Source: Lachnospiraceae bacterium (GTDB lineage: Bacteria > Bacillota_A > Clostridia > Lachnospirales > Lachnospiraceae). Taken from it: a stretch of DNA of 7,791 nucleotides. The DNA lies in NCBI GenBank assembly GCA_017416055.1, contig JAFQDI010000111.1, forward strand, positions 1 through 7,791. The letters run 5' to 3'. This document shows positions 1 to 6,202 of the stretch, piece after piece. How positions within the stretch are numbered: position 1 is the first letter of the stretch; every line of letters starts with the position of its first letter. The notes under the pieces were generated by a model. It did not search any database. It saw only the letters and a program-made list of their open reading frames with translations, and was not told the DNA's origin. The position numbers and the translations under genes are program-made.

Positions 1-351
1 CCCGTCCCGGTGTCCATTCACCGCCGCGATCAGGTTTCCTCCGTCGCCCTCGAAGCGAACCTTCGGTGCCGGGAGCTTCGGTGTCAGCTCACGGTCAAGT
101 ACCCCCGGGAACCAGTCCACGCTTCCGGCCAGTCCGACATAGATCGCCGATAGCTCAGCGCCTTCCGGAAGCTTCGTCAGCAGTCTCGTCACCGCATCAA
201 AAATCAACTTCTGTACATCTTCTATCCCGCCGGGCAGATCCAGCGCATTCGCTCCTCCGCAGATGTCGCGGGCAAGGATGTGGCCGGCCTCGTCGAACAA
301 AACCGACTCCGTCTTCGTTCCACCGCCATCCATGCCGATCATATACTTCAT
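1..351 (-). CDS. BadF/BcrA/BcrD-family ATPase, N-acetylglucosamine-kinase-like (N-terminal part)
   Basis: This is the first 117 codons of a sugar-kinase-like protein of the ASKHA ATPase fold; the rest lies beyond the left edge. Seen: MKYMIGMDGGGTKTESVLFD at the N-terminus, where DGGGTKT (residues 8-14) is the phosphate-1 loop of the BadF/BcrA/BcrD family. VGLAG follows at 72-76, and EGDGGNLIAAV at 101-111 matches the region where kinases of this family carry the conserved aspartate of the second motif (D103 here). Family members of about 300 residues include N-acetylglucosamine and glucosamine kinases acting in the cytoplasm, so phosphorylation of an amino sugar is the likely role, but the substrate cannot be told from this fragment. 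The ATG at 349-351 is chosen because AGGAGG (362-367) sits 10 bases upstream. The gene follows a LacI regulator on the same strand and has its own promoter, which suggests regulated sugar use. Activators of 2-hydroxyacyl-CoA dehydratases share the fold, but the regulator context favours a sugar kinase. Confidence 0.85.
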   Translation of the reverse strand, partial: MKYMIGMDGGGTKTESVLFDEAGHILARDICGGANALDLPGGIEDVQKLIFDAVTRLLTKLPEGAELSAIYVGLAGSVDWFPGVLDRELTPKLPAPKVRFEGDGGNLIAAVNGHRDG

Positions 352-384
352 CGCGACAACGCCTCCTCTCCGTGACACTTTACT

Positions 385-425
385 TTGACATATTTCTAAC
401 ATACCATATCTGAAATTGATGTCAA
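385..425. repeat. inverted repeat bracketing the kinase promoter
   Basis: TTGACAT (385-391) and its exact complement ATGTCAA (419-425) face each other across 27 bases. A second pair, ATTTC (392-396) and GAAAT (412-416), lies inside with the axis shifted by one base. One outer arm is the -35 box and the other covers the expected transcription start, so a regulator or a transcript-side structure could use the symmetry. Chance is possible, since one arm is simply a consensus -35 box. Confidence 0.4.
398..425 (-). promoter_or_regulatory. sigma-A promoter of the kinase gene
   Basis: On the minus strand a perfect -35 box TTGACA (420-425) is followed after 16 bases by TATGTT (398-403) as -10. Transcription would start near 391, leaving a leader of about 40 bases that contains the AGGAGG of the kinase gene. 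The kinase can therefore be transcribed independently of the LacI gene upstream. Confidence 0.7.
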
Positions 426-436
426 TACCTAAAAAT

Positions 437-459
437 GTTTAGTAAAAAATTTAGTAAAC
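437..459. promoter_or_regulatory. candidate operator: two TTTAGTAAA dyads 12 bases apart
   Basis: TTTAGTAAA occurs at 438-446 and again at 450-458. Each copy is itself a palindrome around a central G, and the pair plus flanking G437 and C459 forms a larger 23-base dyad with a three-A centre and one mismatch per arm. It sits between the LacI stop codon and the kinase -35 box, 12 bases upstream of that box and centred near -57. The neighbouring LacI protein is the obvious candidate ligand. The position would suit activation, looping or a roadblock rather than simple occlusion of the promoter. Which protein binds is inference. Confidence 0.5.
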
Positions 460-480
460 TATTTGCAGAAAAATCCATGT

Positions 481-1569
481 TTAATGGTTTGCAACCGGTC
501 CTGTGCTTCCCCGCTCAATCAAACGCGGTGCATACGTCACGCGGATCACTCCCTCCGGCGTCGCCTCCATCGTCTCCTCGTCCGCGCGGTGTTCGATCTT
601 GCGGACAACGATATTGACTGCTTCCCTGACACGCGGAACTGAGTAAGGTTCCACCGTTGTCAGGCTGACACGTTGAAATCCGGAGACTGCAATATTGTCG
701 CAGCCGATCACCGAATAATCCTCCGGAATGCGTTTTCCGCGCTCGTAGATTGCGTCCATGATTCCGTAAGCCGCCATGTCATTGTTGGCCAGAAATGCCG
801 TCACCGGAGCTTTCTCGTCCACTAGCCGCCCGGCGATCCGGTAACCGCTGTCATAACTGTTATCTCCGCGCCCGGCAATCATATCGTCCTCCTGATCTGC
901 GCAGCACACATGCACGTATCGATCCGGATCCATTCCGGCCTTTCGGTATGCATTCTTCACGCCCTCAATCCTCCTCTTTCGCCCGATATGACTGGCTCCC
1001 AGCGAGGGAAACGTTGTCGCGATATGGCGATGCCCCAACTTCAGCAAGTGTGCCGCCATCAGTTCCCCCACCAAAACATTGTCCGTCTCCACCACATTCT
1101 GACCCGGATCTGCACCCTTGTCATAAACCTGAACCACCGGAAGTTGCTTCACCAACGTCTTCACCATTTCTCTGTTGCGTGGATTGTACAGGAAAATCAC
1201 CCCCGCAACTGACATGGATGCGCAGAGTTCGGGAATGGCCGCCTCCGTGCTCATATCGCGAAAGGTGTGGATGGATAACATATAATAATCCTGCTTTTTC
1301 GCCTGTAGCTGTACCTCACCAAGCATCCTGCTATAGGCATAATTTTCACAGGAGGGACAGACTGCCAAAAGTACCCGTCTGCCAGCGGGCACCAACAGCT
1401 TCTTCTCCGGCACTTTGTAACCCAATTCACGGCAGGCTGAGAGAACCCGTGCACGGGTCTCCTCCGAAAAATGAATATCCGGATATTGATTCAGGATCAT
1501 CGAAACAGCAGCTCGTGAAACTCCGGCGCGCTCGGCCACATCTCCGGCCGTAATTTTCTTGTGGGGCAT
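481..1569 (-). CDS. LacI-family transcriptional regulator
   Basis: A 362-residue DNA-binding regulator of usual length for LacI/GalR proteins. Seen: N-terminal helix-turn-helix at about 5-50 (ITAGDVAERAGVSRAAVSM, then ILN), followed by a periplasmic-binding-protein-like sensor domain at about 65-350. The sensor contains ETDNVLVGELMAAHLLKLGH (161-180), RRIEGVKNAY (199-208), NNDMAAYGIMDAI (262-274), IPEDYSVIGCDN (281-292) and the late TTVEP (304-308) and RLIERGS (349-355). The ligand is probably a sugar or sugar phosphate, but the sequence does not say which. The hinge after GYKV lacks the usual N-x-x-A-R-x-L pattern. The ATG at 1567-1569 is chosen because AGGAGG (1576-1581) lies 6 bases upstream; a TTG start at 1623 would add 18 residues unlike the family and place the ribosome inside the leader. 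It precedes the kinase gene on the same strand and probably controls it. No rho-independent terminator follows its stop codon. Confidence 0.95.
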   Translation of the reverse strand: MPHKKITAGDVAERAGVSRAAVSMILNQYPDIHFSEETRARVLSACRELGYKVPEKKLLVPAGRRVLLAVCPSCENYAYSRMLGEVQLQAKKQDYYMLSIHTFRDMSTEAAIPELCASMSVAGVIFLYNPRNREMVKTLVKQLPVVQVYDKGADPGQNVVETDNVLVGELMAAHLLKLGHRHIATTFPSLGASHIGRKRRIEGVKNAYRKAGMDPDRYVHVCCADQEDDMIAGRGDNSYDSGYRIAGRLVDEKAPVTAFLANNDMAAYGIMDAIYERGKRIPEDYSVIGCDNIAVSGFQRVSLTTVEPYSVPRVREAVNIVVRKIEHRADEETMEATPEGVIRVTYAPRLIERGSTGPVANH

Positions 1570-1575
1570 AGGAAT

Positions 1576-1581
1576 CCTCCT
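1576..1581 (-). promoter_or_regulatory. ribosome binding site fixing the LacI start
   Basis: AGGAGG on the minus strand, 6 bases before the ATG at 1569. It decides in favour of the start MPHKKIT over longer frames. Confidence 0.85.
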
Positions 1582-1595
1582 CAAACGCTTTGCTC

Positions 1596-1626
1596 TCGTT
1601 GCGGTTTTCCAACTCGGCAGCAACGA
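1596..1626 (-). promoter_or_regulatory. inverted repeat in the LacI leader
   Basis: TCGTTGC (1596-1602) and GCAACGA (1620-1626) are perfect 7-base complements around a 17-base spacer. They lie about 10-40 bases downstream of the expected start of the LacI transcript and upstream of its ribosome binding site. It could be an operator for autoregulation or a hairpin in the leader RNA. There is no following T-run, so it does not look like a terminator. Confidence 0.4.
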
Positions 1627-1643
1627 TCATTACCAATATCAAC

Positions 1644-1673
1644 ATTATACCATGCCCGGCCCTGATGGTGCAA
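1644..1673 (-). promoter_or_regulatory. promoter of the LacI-family regulator
   Basis: On the minus strand, TTGCAC (1668-1673), an 18-base spacer and TATAAT (1644-1649) preceded by TGG, which makes an extended -10. Transcription would begin near 1637, giving a leader of about 67 bases. Confidence 0.75.
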
Positions 1674-1722
1674 GAATTGCAAAAAAATTGTTCGTATTAA
1701 AAAAACTTTAAACTTTCATCCA
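1674..1722. other. A/T-rich spacer between divergent promoters, with a tandem 7-mer
   Basis: This stretch separates the -35 boxes of the two divergent promoters. It is rich in A-runs (1681-1687, 1699-1705) and contains AAACTTT twice in tandem (1703-1709, 1710-1716). Such A/T-rich sequence just upstream of -35 boxes often acts as an UP element for RNA polymerase alpha subunits; that role is inferred. Confidence 0.4.
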
Positions 1723-1751
1723 TTGCTATCCCCTCCGATTCCTGTTATAAT
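1723..1751 (+). promoter_or_regulatory. promoter of the glycosyltransferase gene
   Basis: TTGCTA (1723-1728), 17 bases, then TATAAT (1746-1751) preceded by TGT, an extended -10. Start of transcription is expected near 1758, only about 20 bases before the start codon. The TTG that could open a longer reading frame at 1723 is this -35 box, which rules it out as a start codon. Confidence 0.8.
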
Positions 1752-1764
1752 TATCTTTGTATTC

Positions 1765-1771
1765 AGGGGGA
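1765..1771 (+). promoter_or_regulatory. ribosome binding site of the glycosyltransferase
   Basis: AGGGGGA, 8 bases upstream of the ATG at 1780. Together with the promoter it fixes the start at 1780. Confidence 0.75.
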
Positions 1772-1779
1772 ACTTACAT

Positions 1780-3066
1780 ATGATTTCGTTGATATCCGAG
1801 CTCACGGAGATCCTTCCGGCGATATTAAGCGTTGCCTACGCCTATATGAGCCTGCTCATTATCGTAGGCTTCTTTACCGTCAGACGGTTTCCTGAAGCTA
1901 AACATAACCATCGTTATGCGATCCTGATCGCGGCCCGCAACGAGGCGAATGTGATCGGCCAGCTTCTGCAAAGCATTCAGGAGCAGACATATCCGTCTGA
2001 ACTGATCACCGTTTTTGTGGTCGCCGACAACTGCACCGACAATACTGCCGAAGTCGCCCGCTCACACGGCGCGATCTGCTATGAGCGCTTCGATCCCGCG
2101 AGGCGAACCAAAGGCTTTGCCCTCCAGTATCTGGTTCAGCAGATTGATGAAAACGACGGCATCTCTGCCTTCGACGGCTATCTGGTCTTCGACGCGGACA
2201 ATATTCTCCGTCCCGACTATCTGGAAAAGATGAACCGGGCATTTGATTCCGGCGAGAAAATCGTCACCTCATACCGGAACACGAAAAACTGGGAGAACAG
2301 CTGTATCGCTGCCTCCTACGCGATTCATTGGCTGCGAACCGCACGGTGCGAAAACCGCGGCAAATCTATCCTCCGACTGGCCTGCCGCGTGCAGGGAACC
2401 GGCTTTCTGTTTGCTAACGAGCTGATTCCCGACGGATGGAACTACACCGACCTGACTGAGGACCGTTCGTTCTGTGCGGACGCGGTCCGCAAGGGTTATC
2501 GGATCGCCTACCAGAACGAGGCCGAGTTTTTTGATGATCAGCCTGAAGATCTGGCAATCGCACTTCGCCAGCGTATTCGCTGGAGCAAAGGTCATTTGCA
2601 GGCGTTCGGGCGTCTCGGGGCAGGCCTGTTTAAGCGTTGCTTTACCACGAACTTTCATGATGCGGCTGTTGCCTACGATATGTTGATGGTGAACTTTCCC
2701 TTTTCCCTGGTCCAGAGCATTTGTCACTTTGTCCGGTTCCTTCTGTGCGTAGGGTTGGTCTGCTTCGCAGGTGCTTCACCCCTCGCACTGTCCTCCTGGT
2801 TCATGTGTCTACTTCTCACCTTTGCCGGAGATTATTTCGGCAATCTGGGCATGGCCGCATACACCATGTTTATGGAACGAAAGCACATCCCTAAGCTGCC
2901 TTGGTACCGGATTCTCTGGTACTGTCTGACGTTCCCGATGTTCAGTCTCATCGGAACGATCACCACTTGCATCGCAGTTGTCGTGAAGGTGGAATGGAAG
3001 CCGATCCCGCATCGGGCGGCGGATGCACGTTTTATCAAACGATTAAAAAAGAGACCATCGCCTTGA
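1780..3066 (+). CDS. membrane-bound family 2 glycosyltransferase
   Basis: A 428-residue inner-membrane glycosyltransferase that would use a nucleotide sugar on the cytoplasmic face. Seen: one N-terminal membrane helix (about 11-34), then a GT-A domain opening with YAILIAARNEANVIG (46-60). The nucleotide-binding aspartates are in VVADNCTD (80-87), the metal-binding DxD in VFDADN (136-141), the acceptor/base motif TED at 226-228 and QRIRW, a QxxRW motif, at 264-268. C-terminal membrane helices follow at about 305-330, 335-360 and 378-404. This motif set is that of processive or EpsO-like GT2 enzymes related to cellulose and hyaluronan synthases (COG1215 type). Product and sugar are unknown; an exopolysaccharide or glycolipid is most likely. 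It stands alone: the regulator is divergent, the next gene convergent, and no other polysaccharide gene is in view. Its last five sense codons and stop lie within the terminator hairpin. Confidence 0.93.
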   Translation: MISLISELTEILPAILSVAYAYMSLLIIVGFFTVRRFPEAKHNHRYAILIAARNEANVIGQLLQSIQEQTYPSELITVFVVADNCTDNTAEVARSHGAICYERFDPARRTKGFALQYLVQQIDENDGISAFDGYLVFDADNILRPDYLEKMNRAFDSGEKIVTSYRNTKNWENSCIAASYAIHWLRTARCENRGKSILRLACRVQGTGFLFANELIPDGWNYTDLTEDRSFCADAVRKGYRIAYQNEAEFFDDQPEDLAIALRQRIRWSKGHLQAFGRLGAGLFKRCFTTNFHDAAVAYDMLMVNFPFSLVQSICHFVRFLLCVGLVCFAGASPLALSSWFMCLLLTFAGDYFGNLGMAAYTMFMERKHIPKLPWYRILWYCLTFPMFSLIGTITTCIAVVVKVEWKPIPHRAADARFIKRLKKRPSP

Positions 3067-3077
3067 TGGTCTCTTTT
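3047..3077. terminator. bidirectional rho-independent terminator
   Basis: The hairpin pairs GAGACCATC (3051-3059) with GATGGTCTC (3065-3073) around a 5-base loop, extended by four A-T pairs on the outside (3047-3050 with 3074-3077). On the minus strand the GC-rich stem is followed by six Ts, a strong stop for the serA-recJ-apt-methyltransferase transcript. On the plus strand four Ts follow, giving a weaker stop for the glycosyltransferase. The glycosyltransferase stop codon TGA (3064-3066) lies within the structure. Confidence 0.9.
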
Positions 3078-3078
3078 C

Positions 3079-3855
3079 TCATCTCCACCCTCTCTGTCTC
3101 GCCGCCTCATACGACAGCACCGCCGCCGCGACAGCCGCGTTCAGTGACTCTGCCTTTCCCGCCATGGGGATGCGCACCAAAACATCCGCCTGCTCGCTCA
3201 ATTCATCGGTGAGTCCGTTCGCCTCGTTTCCGATAAGAAACGCGCTGGGCATCTGATAATTCTCCCGGTCATGGGTATTCTTTCCCTGAAGATGTGCCGC
3301 GTAGGTGGTGATTCCCAGCTGCTTGCACTGCTTCATCACCGCACCGAGGTCATCGACGTACGCAAACGGAAGGCGGAAGATCGCTCCCATCGTGGAGCGC
3401 ACCACCTTTGGATTATAAATATCCACCGTGTCGCGGCTCATGATCACGCCGCTGACTCCGGCAGCCTCTGCCGTCCGCATAATCGTACCCAGATTGCCCG
3501 GGTCCTGAAGATTCTCCAGAATCAGGAGGAGCGGAGTCCGCTCTCCCTTACACATCTGAAGGATCGAATACTCCTGCTGACGAACCACACCCAGAACGCC
3601 CTGTGGGTTCTGCGTGTCACTCATCGCTTTCATCACAGATTCGCTGACGATCTCCGGGCGCAGCCCTTCGCCAAACTCGGAATGTTCCGTCAAAAACGCC
3701 TCCGTGACATACAATTTTTCCAGACGATCCTCCGGCACTTCACTGACCAAGCGCAGGCCTTCCACCACGAACTGTTTCTGCTCGCGGCGCACCTTCGCCT
3801 TCGTCTGAAGCGCGACTACCTGTTTCGCCTGTGCATTTGATGTGGAACTGATCAT
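3079..3855 (-). CDS. SpoU/TrmH-family RNA 2'-O-methyltransferase
   Basis: A 258-residue cytoplasmic enzyme that transfers a methyl group from S-adenosylmethionine to a ribose 2'-OH of rRNA or tRNA. Seen: an N-terminal substrate-binding part (about 5-95, with FVVEGLRLVSEV at 29-40), then the trefoil-knot SPOUT domain with all three SpoU motifs. These are ENLQDPGNLGTIMRTAEAAG (114-133, N, D and catalytic-type R present), FLIGNEANGLTDE (206-218) and VRIPMAGKAESLN (227-239, continuing into AVAAAVLSYE). The layout fits the RlmB/TsnR-like 23S rRNA group, but the exact nucleotide cannot be deduced. It starts one base after the apt stop codon, with a GAGGG site (3864-3868) inside the last apt codons, so its translation is probably coupled to apt. 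It is the last gene of the operon and ends two bases before the terminator stem. Confidence 0.93.
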   Translation of the reverse strand: MISSTSNAQAKQVVALQTKAKVRREQKQFVVEGLRLVSEVPEDRLEKLYVTEAFLTEHSEFGEGLRPEIVSESVMKAMSDTQNPQGVLGVVRQQEYSILQMCKGERTPLLLILENLQDPGNLGTIMRTAEAAGVSGVIMSRDTVDIYNPKVVRSTMGAIFRLPFAYVDDLGAVMKQCKQLGITTYAAHLQGKNTHDRENYQMPSAFLIGNEANGLTDELSEQADVLVRIPMAGKAESLNAAVAAAVLSYEAARQRGWR

Positions 3856-3856
3856 T

Positions 3857-4381
3857 CTACTTTCCCTCGTAGGTCACTACGCTGGAGATCTCGTATCCGG
3901 CCAGACGCTCTCTTCCCTTCAGTCCTGCCAGCTCCATCACGAAGCAGATCTTCACCACTTCGCCGCCCAGCTGCTCAATCAGCTTAATGATCGCCTCAAT
4001 GGTTCCGCCGGTTGCAATCAGATCATCAACAATCACGACCTTCTGTCCGGGCTTAATCGCATCTTTGTGAATCTCAATCACTGCGCTGCCATACTCCAAA
4101 TCGTACTCCATGGAGATCGTCTCACAGGGGAGCTTGCCTTTCTTGCGCACAGGAACGAACGCCTTGTGCAGATTGTACGCAATCGGCACACCAAAGATAA
4201 ATCCTCTGGACTCAGGGCCTACCACCACATCAAACTCCACGCCTTCAAGAGACTTCTGAATACCGTCAATCGCCAACTGCAGACCGTCCGCATCCTGAAG
4301 TACCGTGGTGATATCACGGAAAATGATTCCCTCCTCGGGGAAATCCGGAATACTTCTCACATAATCTGCTACACTTTTCAT
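3857..4381 (-). CDS. apt: adenine phosphoribosyltransferase
   Basis: Converts adenine and PRPP to AMP and pyrophosphate in purine salvage, in the cytoplasm. Its 174 residues match the usual bacterial length. Seen: the PRPP-binding signature VVIVDDLIATGGT at 115-127, the N-terminal IPDFPEEGIIFRDITTVL (11-28) and VVVGPESRGFIFG (52-64), all typical of Apt rather than of Hpt or Xpt. The start codon has AAGGAGG (4390-4396) 8 bases upstream, and this site overlaps the recJ stop codon, which points to coupled translation. recJ before apt is a common Firmicutes order; here relA, which often comes next, is replaced by an RNA methyltransferase gene. Confidence 0.97.
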   Translation of the reverse strand: MKSVADYVRSIPDFPEEGIIFRDITTVLQDADGLQLAIDGIQKSLEGVEFDVVVGPESRGFIFGVPIAYNLHKAFVPVRKKGKLPCETISMEYDLEYGSAVIEIHKDAIKPGQKVVIVDDLIATGGTIEAIIKLIEQLGGEVVKICFVMELAGLKGRERLAGYEISSVVTYEGK

Positions 4382-4389
4382 TTCTAAAT

Positions 4390-4397
4390 CCTCCTTA
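4390..4397 (-). promoter_or_regulatory. apt ribosome binding site overlapping the recJ stop codon
   Basis: The minus strand reads TAAGGAGG: the recJ stop TAA (4395-4397) shares two As with AAGGAGG (4390-4396). Ribosomes finishing recJ are placed directly on the apt initiation site. Confidence 0.85.
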
Positions 4398-6137
4398 TTT
4401 CAACTCCCAGTGCTGAATCGTCATCTGAAGAGTTCTCACTCCATTGAATTCATTGATCCCGGCGGAATAAATCACATTCAACGATGCGCGTTCCAACCGA
4501 CCGCCGTACCGCTCCTGCAGCTGTGCTTTCAACTCATCACCGCCGTTAAAGAGCACCGCTTCTACGGACCTCCCGCTCTGATCTAACAAGGTCATCTTCA
4601 CGATCTGACCGGCCTTTCCCACGGTGTCCAATCGGCGAATCCGCAGGTCTTTCTGCGCAAACGCAGGTTTTGGATTTCCGTTGCCAAAGGGCTCCAACCG
4701 CTTCAGTTCCTCCACCAACGCTTCCGTCACATAGGAGAACGGCAGCGGAACATCAATCCACAGCTTCGGGATAAAATCCGCCTCCGTCAATTCTGCCCTG
4801 CCGTTTAACCGGTTGCGAAGCATCTCCACGTTTTCACGGCGAAGCGACAGCCCTGCTGCCATGGGGTGACCGCCGAAATTCTCCAGCAGATCCCGGCACT
4901 CCACCAGCGCTTCATACATAGGATAACCCTCAATGGAACGGCCTGATCCCTTCACCATACGCTCCCCGTCGGTCAGAATGAAGACGGGATGATTGTACTT
5001 CTCACGCACGCGCCCGGCGATAATACCCGCCAGACTCTCGTGACAATCCGGAAGATAAATCACGTACACAGACTGATCAATCATGCCCTCACGCACCAAA
5101 ATCTCTTCCGCCTGCTCTACGCCCTGTCTGGTCATCTCCTTGCGGATATCATTTAACTCTTTCAGTTCCAGTGCCAACCGTCCGGCGACCGCCTCATCCT
5201 CCGAGAGAAAAAGCTCCAGTGCCTTTTTCGCGGTGTCCAAGCGACCCCCTGCATTCAGGCAGGGACCGATCACAAAGCCCAGATGGTACGCCGACAACGC
5301 CTGCGGATCAACACCACTGACCGCGATCAACTGACGAAGACCCACGATCCGGCTGTTTGCCATCCGCCTCAGGCCTTCACGCACCAAAATTCGGTTCTCC
5401 CCCTGCAGCACCATCACGTCACCCACCGTGGCCAAAGCCGCCGCCTCAATAAACGGCGACAGTTCATCTCTGTCCACGCCGGTGCGCTCAAACAAATACT
5501 GAATCAATTTATAGGCAACCGCCGCCCCGCACAATCCCTTAAAGGGATATCTGCACGCGCACTGCTTCGGGTTGATGATCGCGTCAGCCGGAGGAAGCTG
5601 CTCCAAACGTCCCTCCGCCGTCTCCAGATACGGCACGTCGTGATGGTCAGTGACGATCACCGTCATCTCCAGCGACCGGGCATAAGCGATCTGCTCCTTC
5701 GCCGAAATACCATTATCGCAGGTGAGGATCGTATCGATATCCTCCTCCCACGCTTTTTTGATCAGATCCTGATTGATTCCGTAGCCATCCTTGATGCGAT
5801 GCGGAATATCGTAATCCACCTTCGCGCCAAGGCGCTTCAGTCCGCGATACAAAATAAAAGTGGCACACACACCATCCACGTCGTAATCACCGATAATACG
5901 GATCGGCTTTTCCTGAAGCAGCTTATCCAGCAGGATGTCTGCCGCCTTCTCCATATCTTTCATACGGTCCGGCTCATGGCAATCCTTAAGTTCACCCTCA
6001 AGAAACAGGCGGATGGACTCATCGCCCTCCACATCCCGGTTGCGCAGTATGCGGGCGGTAACGGGACTGATGCCAAATTGCTTGGCAATGCCGTCAAAAT
6101 CCGCCTTTTTTGTATACACCATCCACTGTTCCTTCAT
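4395..6137 (-). CDS. recJ: single-stranded-DNA exonuclease RecJ
   Basis: A 5'-3' exonuclease on single-stranded DNA, used in recombination and mismatch or base-excision repair. Seen in order: DHH domain with GDYDVDG (83-89), CDNG (140-143) and TDHH (163-166), which supply the metal ligands; YPFKGLCGAAVAYKL (197-211); GPCLNAGGRLDTAKKALELF (291-310); DHHA1 domain with LAGIIAGRVREKY (369-381), GSGRSI (397-402) and FGGHPMAAGL (421-430); and a C-terminal OB-fold-like part (about 485-580). All key residues are present. At 580 residues it is close to the E. coli enzyme and lacks the long C-terminal extension of the Bacillus protein. The start at 6137 has GGAG (6143-6146) 5 bases upstream and gives MKEQW, like other RecJ N-termini; an internal ATG at 6122 is a weaker alternative. 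It lies 65 bases after serA with no clear promoter between. Confidence 0.97.
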   Translation of the reverse strand: MKEQWMVYTKKADFDGIAKQFGISPVTARILRNRDVEGDESIRLFLEGELKDCHEPDRMKDMEKAADILLDKLLQEKPIRIIGDYDVDGVCATFILYRGLKRLGAKVDYDIPHRIKDGYGINQDLIKKAWEEDIDTILTCDNGISAKEQIAYARSLEMTVIVTDHHDVPYLETAEGRLEQLPPADAIINPKQCACRYPFKGLCGAAVAYKLIQYLFERTGVDRDELSPFIEAAALATVGDVMVLQGENRILVREGLRRMANSRIVGLRQLIAVSGVDPQALSAYHLGFVIGPCLNAGGRLDTAKKALELFLSEDEAVAGRLALELKELNDIRKEMTRQGVEQAEEILVREGMIDQSVYVIYLPDCHESLAGIIAGRVREKYNHPVFILTDGERMVKGSGRSIEGYPMYEALVECRDLLENFGGHPMAAGLSLRRENVEMLRNRLNGRAELTEADFIPKLWIDVPLPFSYVTEALVEELKRLEPFGNGNPKPAFAQKDLRIRRLDTVGKAGQIVKMTLLDQSGRSVEAVLFNGGDELKAQLQERYGGRLERASLNVIYSAGINEFNGVRTLQMTIQHWELK

Positions 6138-6202
6138 CGTCTCTCCACTTCATCTCTGCTGAAAATCCGTTATCCGGGTCCAGACAAAATCTGACTTTTC
6201 TC

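Noticed and set aside
385..413. Plus-strand promoter starting from TTGACA at 385-390
   Set aside because: No acceptable -10 box at 16-18 bases (best is TATCTG), and it would run antisense into the LacI gene with no gene to serve.
795..1553. Plus-strand open frame (252 codons) opposite the LacI gene
   Set aside because: Very Pro/Ser/Arg-rich translation, no ribosome binding site, antisense to a well-defined regulator.
1723..1779. TTG start giving the glycosyltransferase 19 more residues
   Set aside because: The TTG is part of the -35 box and the TATAAT lies inside the extra segment; the ATG at 1780 has a proper ribosome binding site.
3271..3840. Plus-strand open frame (189 codons) opposite the SpoU methyltransferase
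   Set aside because: Fully antisense to a gene with all three SpoU motifs; composition is typical of a shadow frame.
5283..6194. Long open frame on the plus strand (303 codons) opposite recJ
   Set aside because: It lies antisense to an unmistakable recJ, has no good ribosome binding site, and its protein (many His, Arg and Gln, no domain pattern) looks like a complementary-strand shadow.
6138..6202. Possible promoter or attenuator between serA and recJ
   Set aside because: Only a short bulged stem (GTCAGA/TCTGGAC) without a T-run and no convincing -35/-10 pair are visible.
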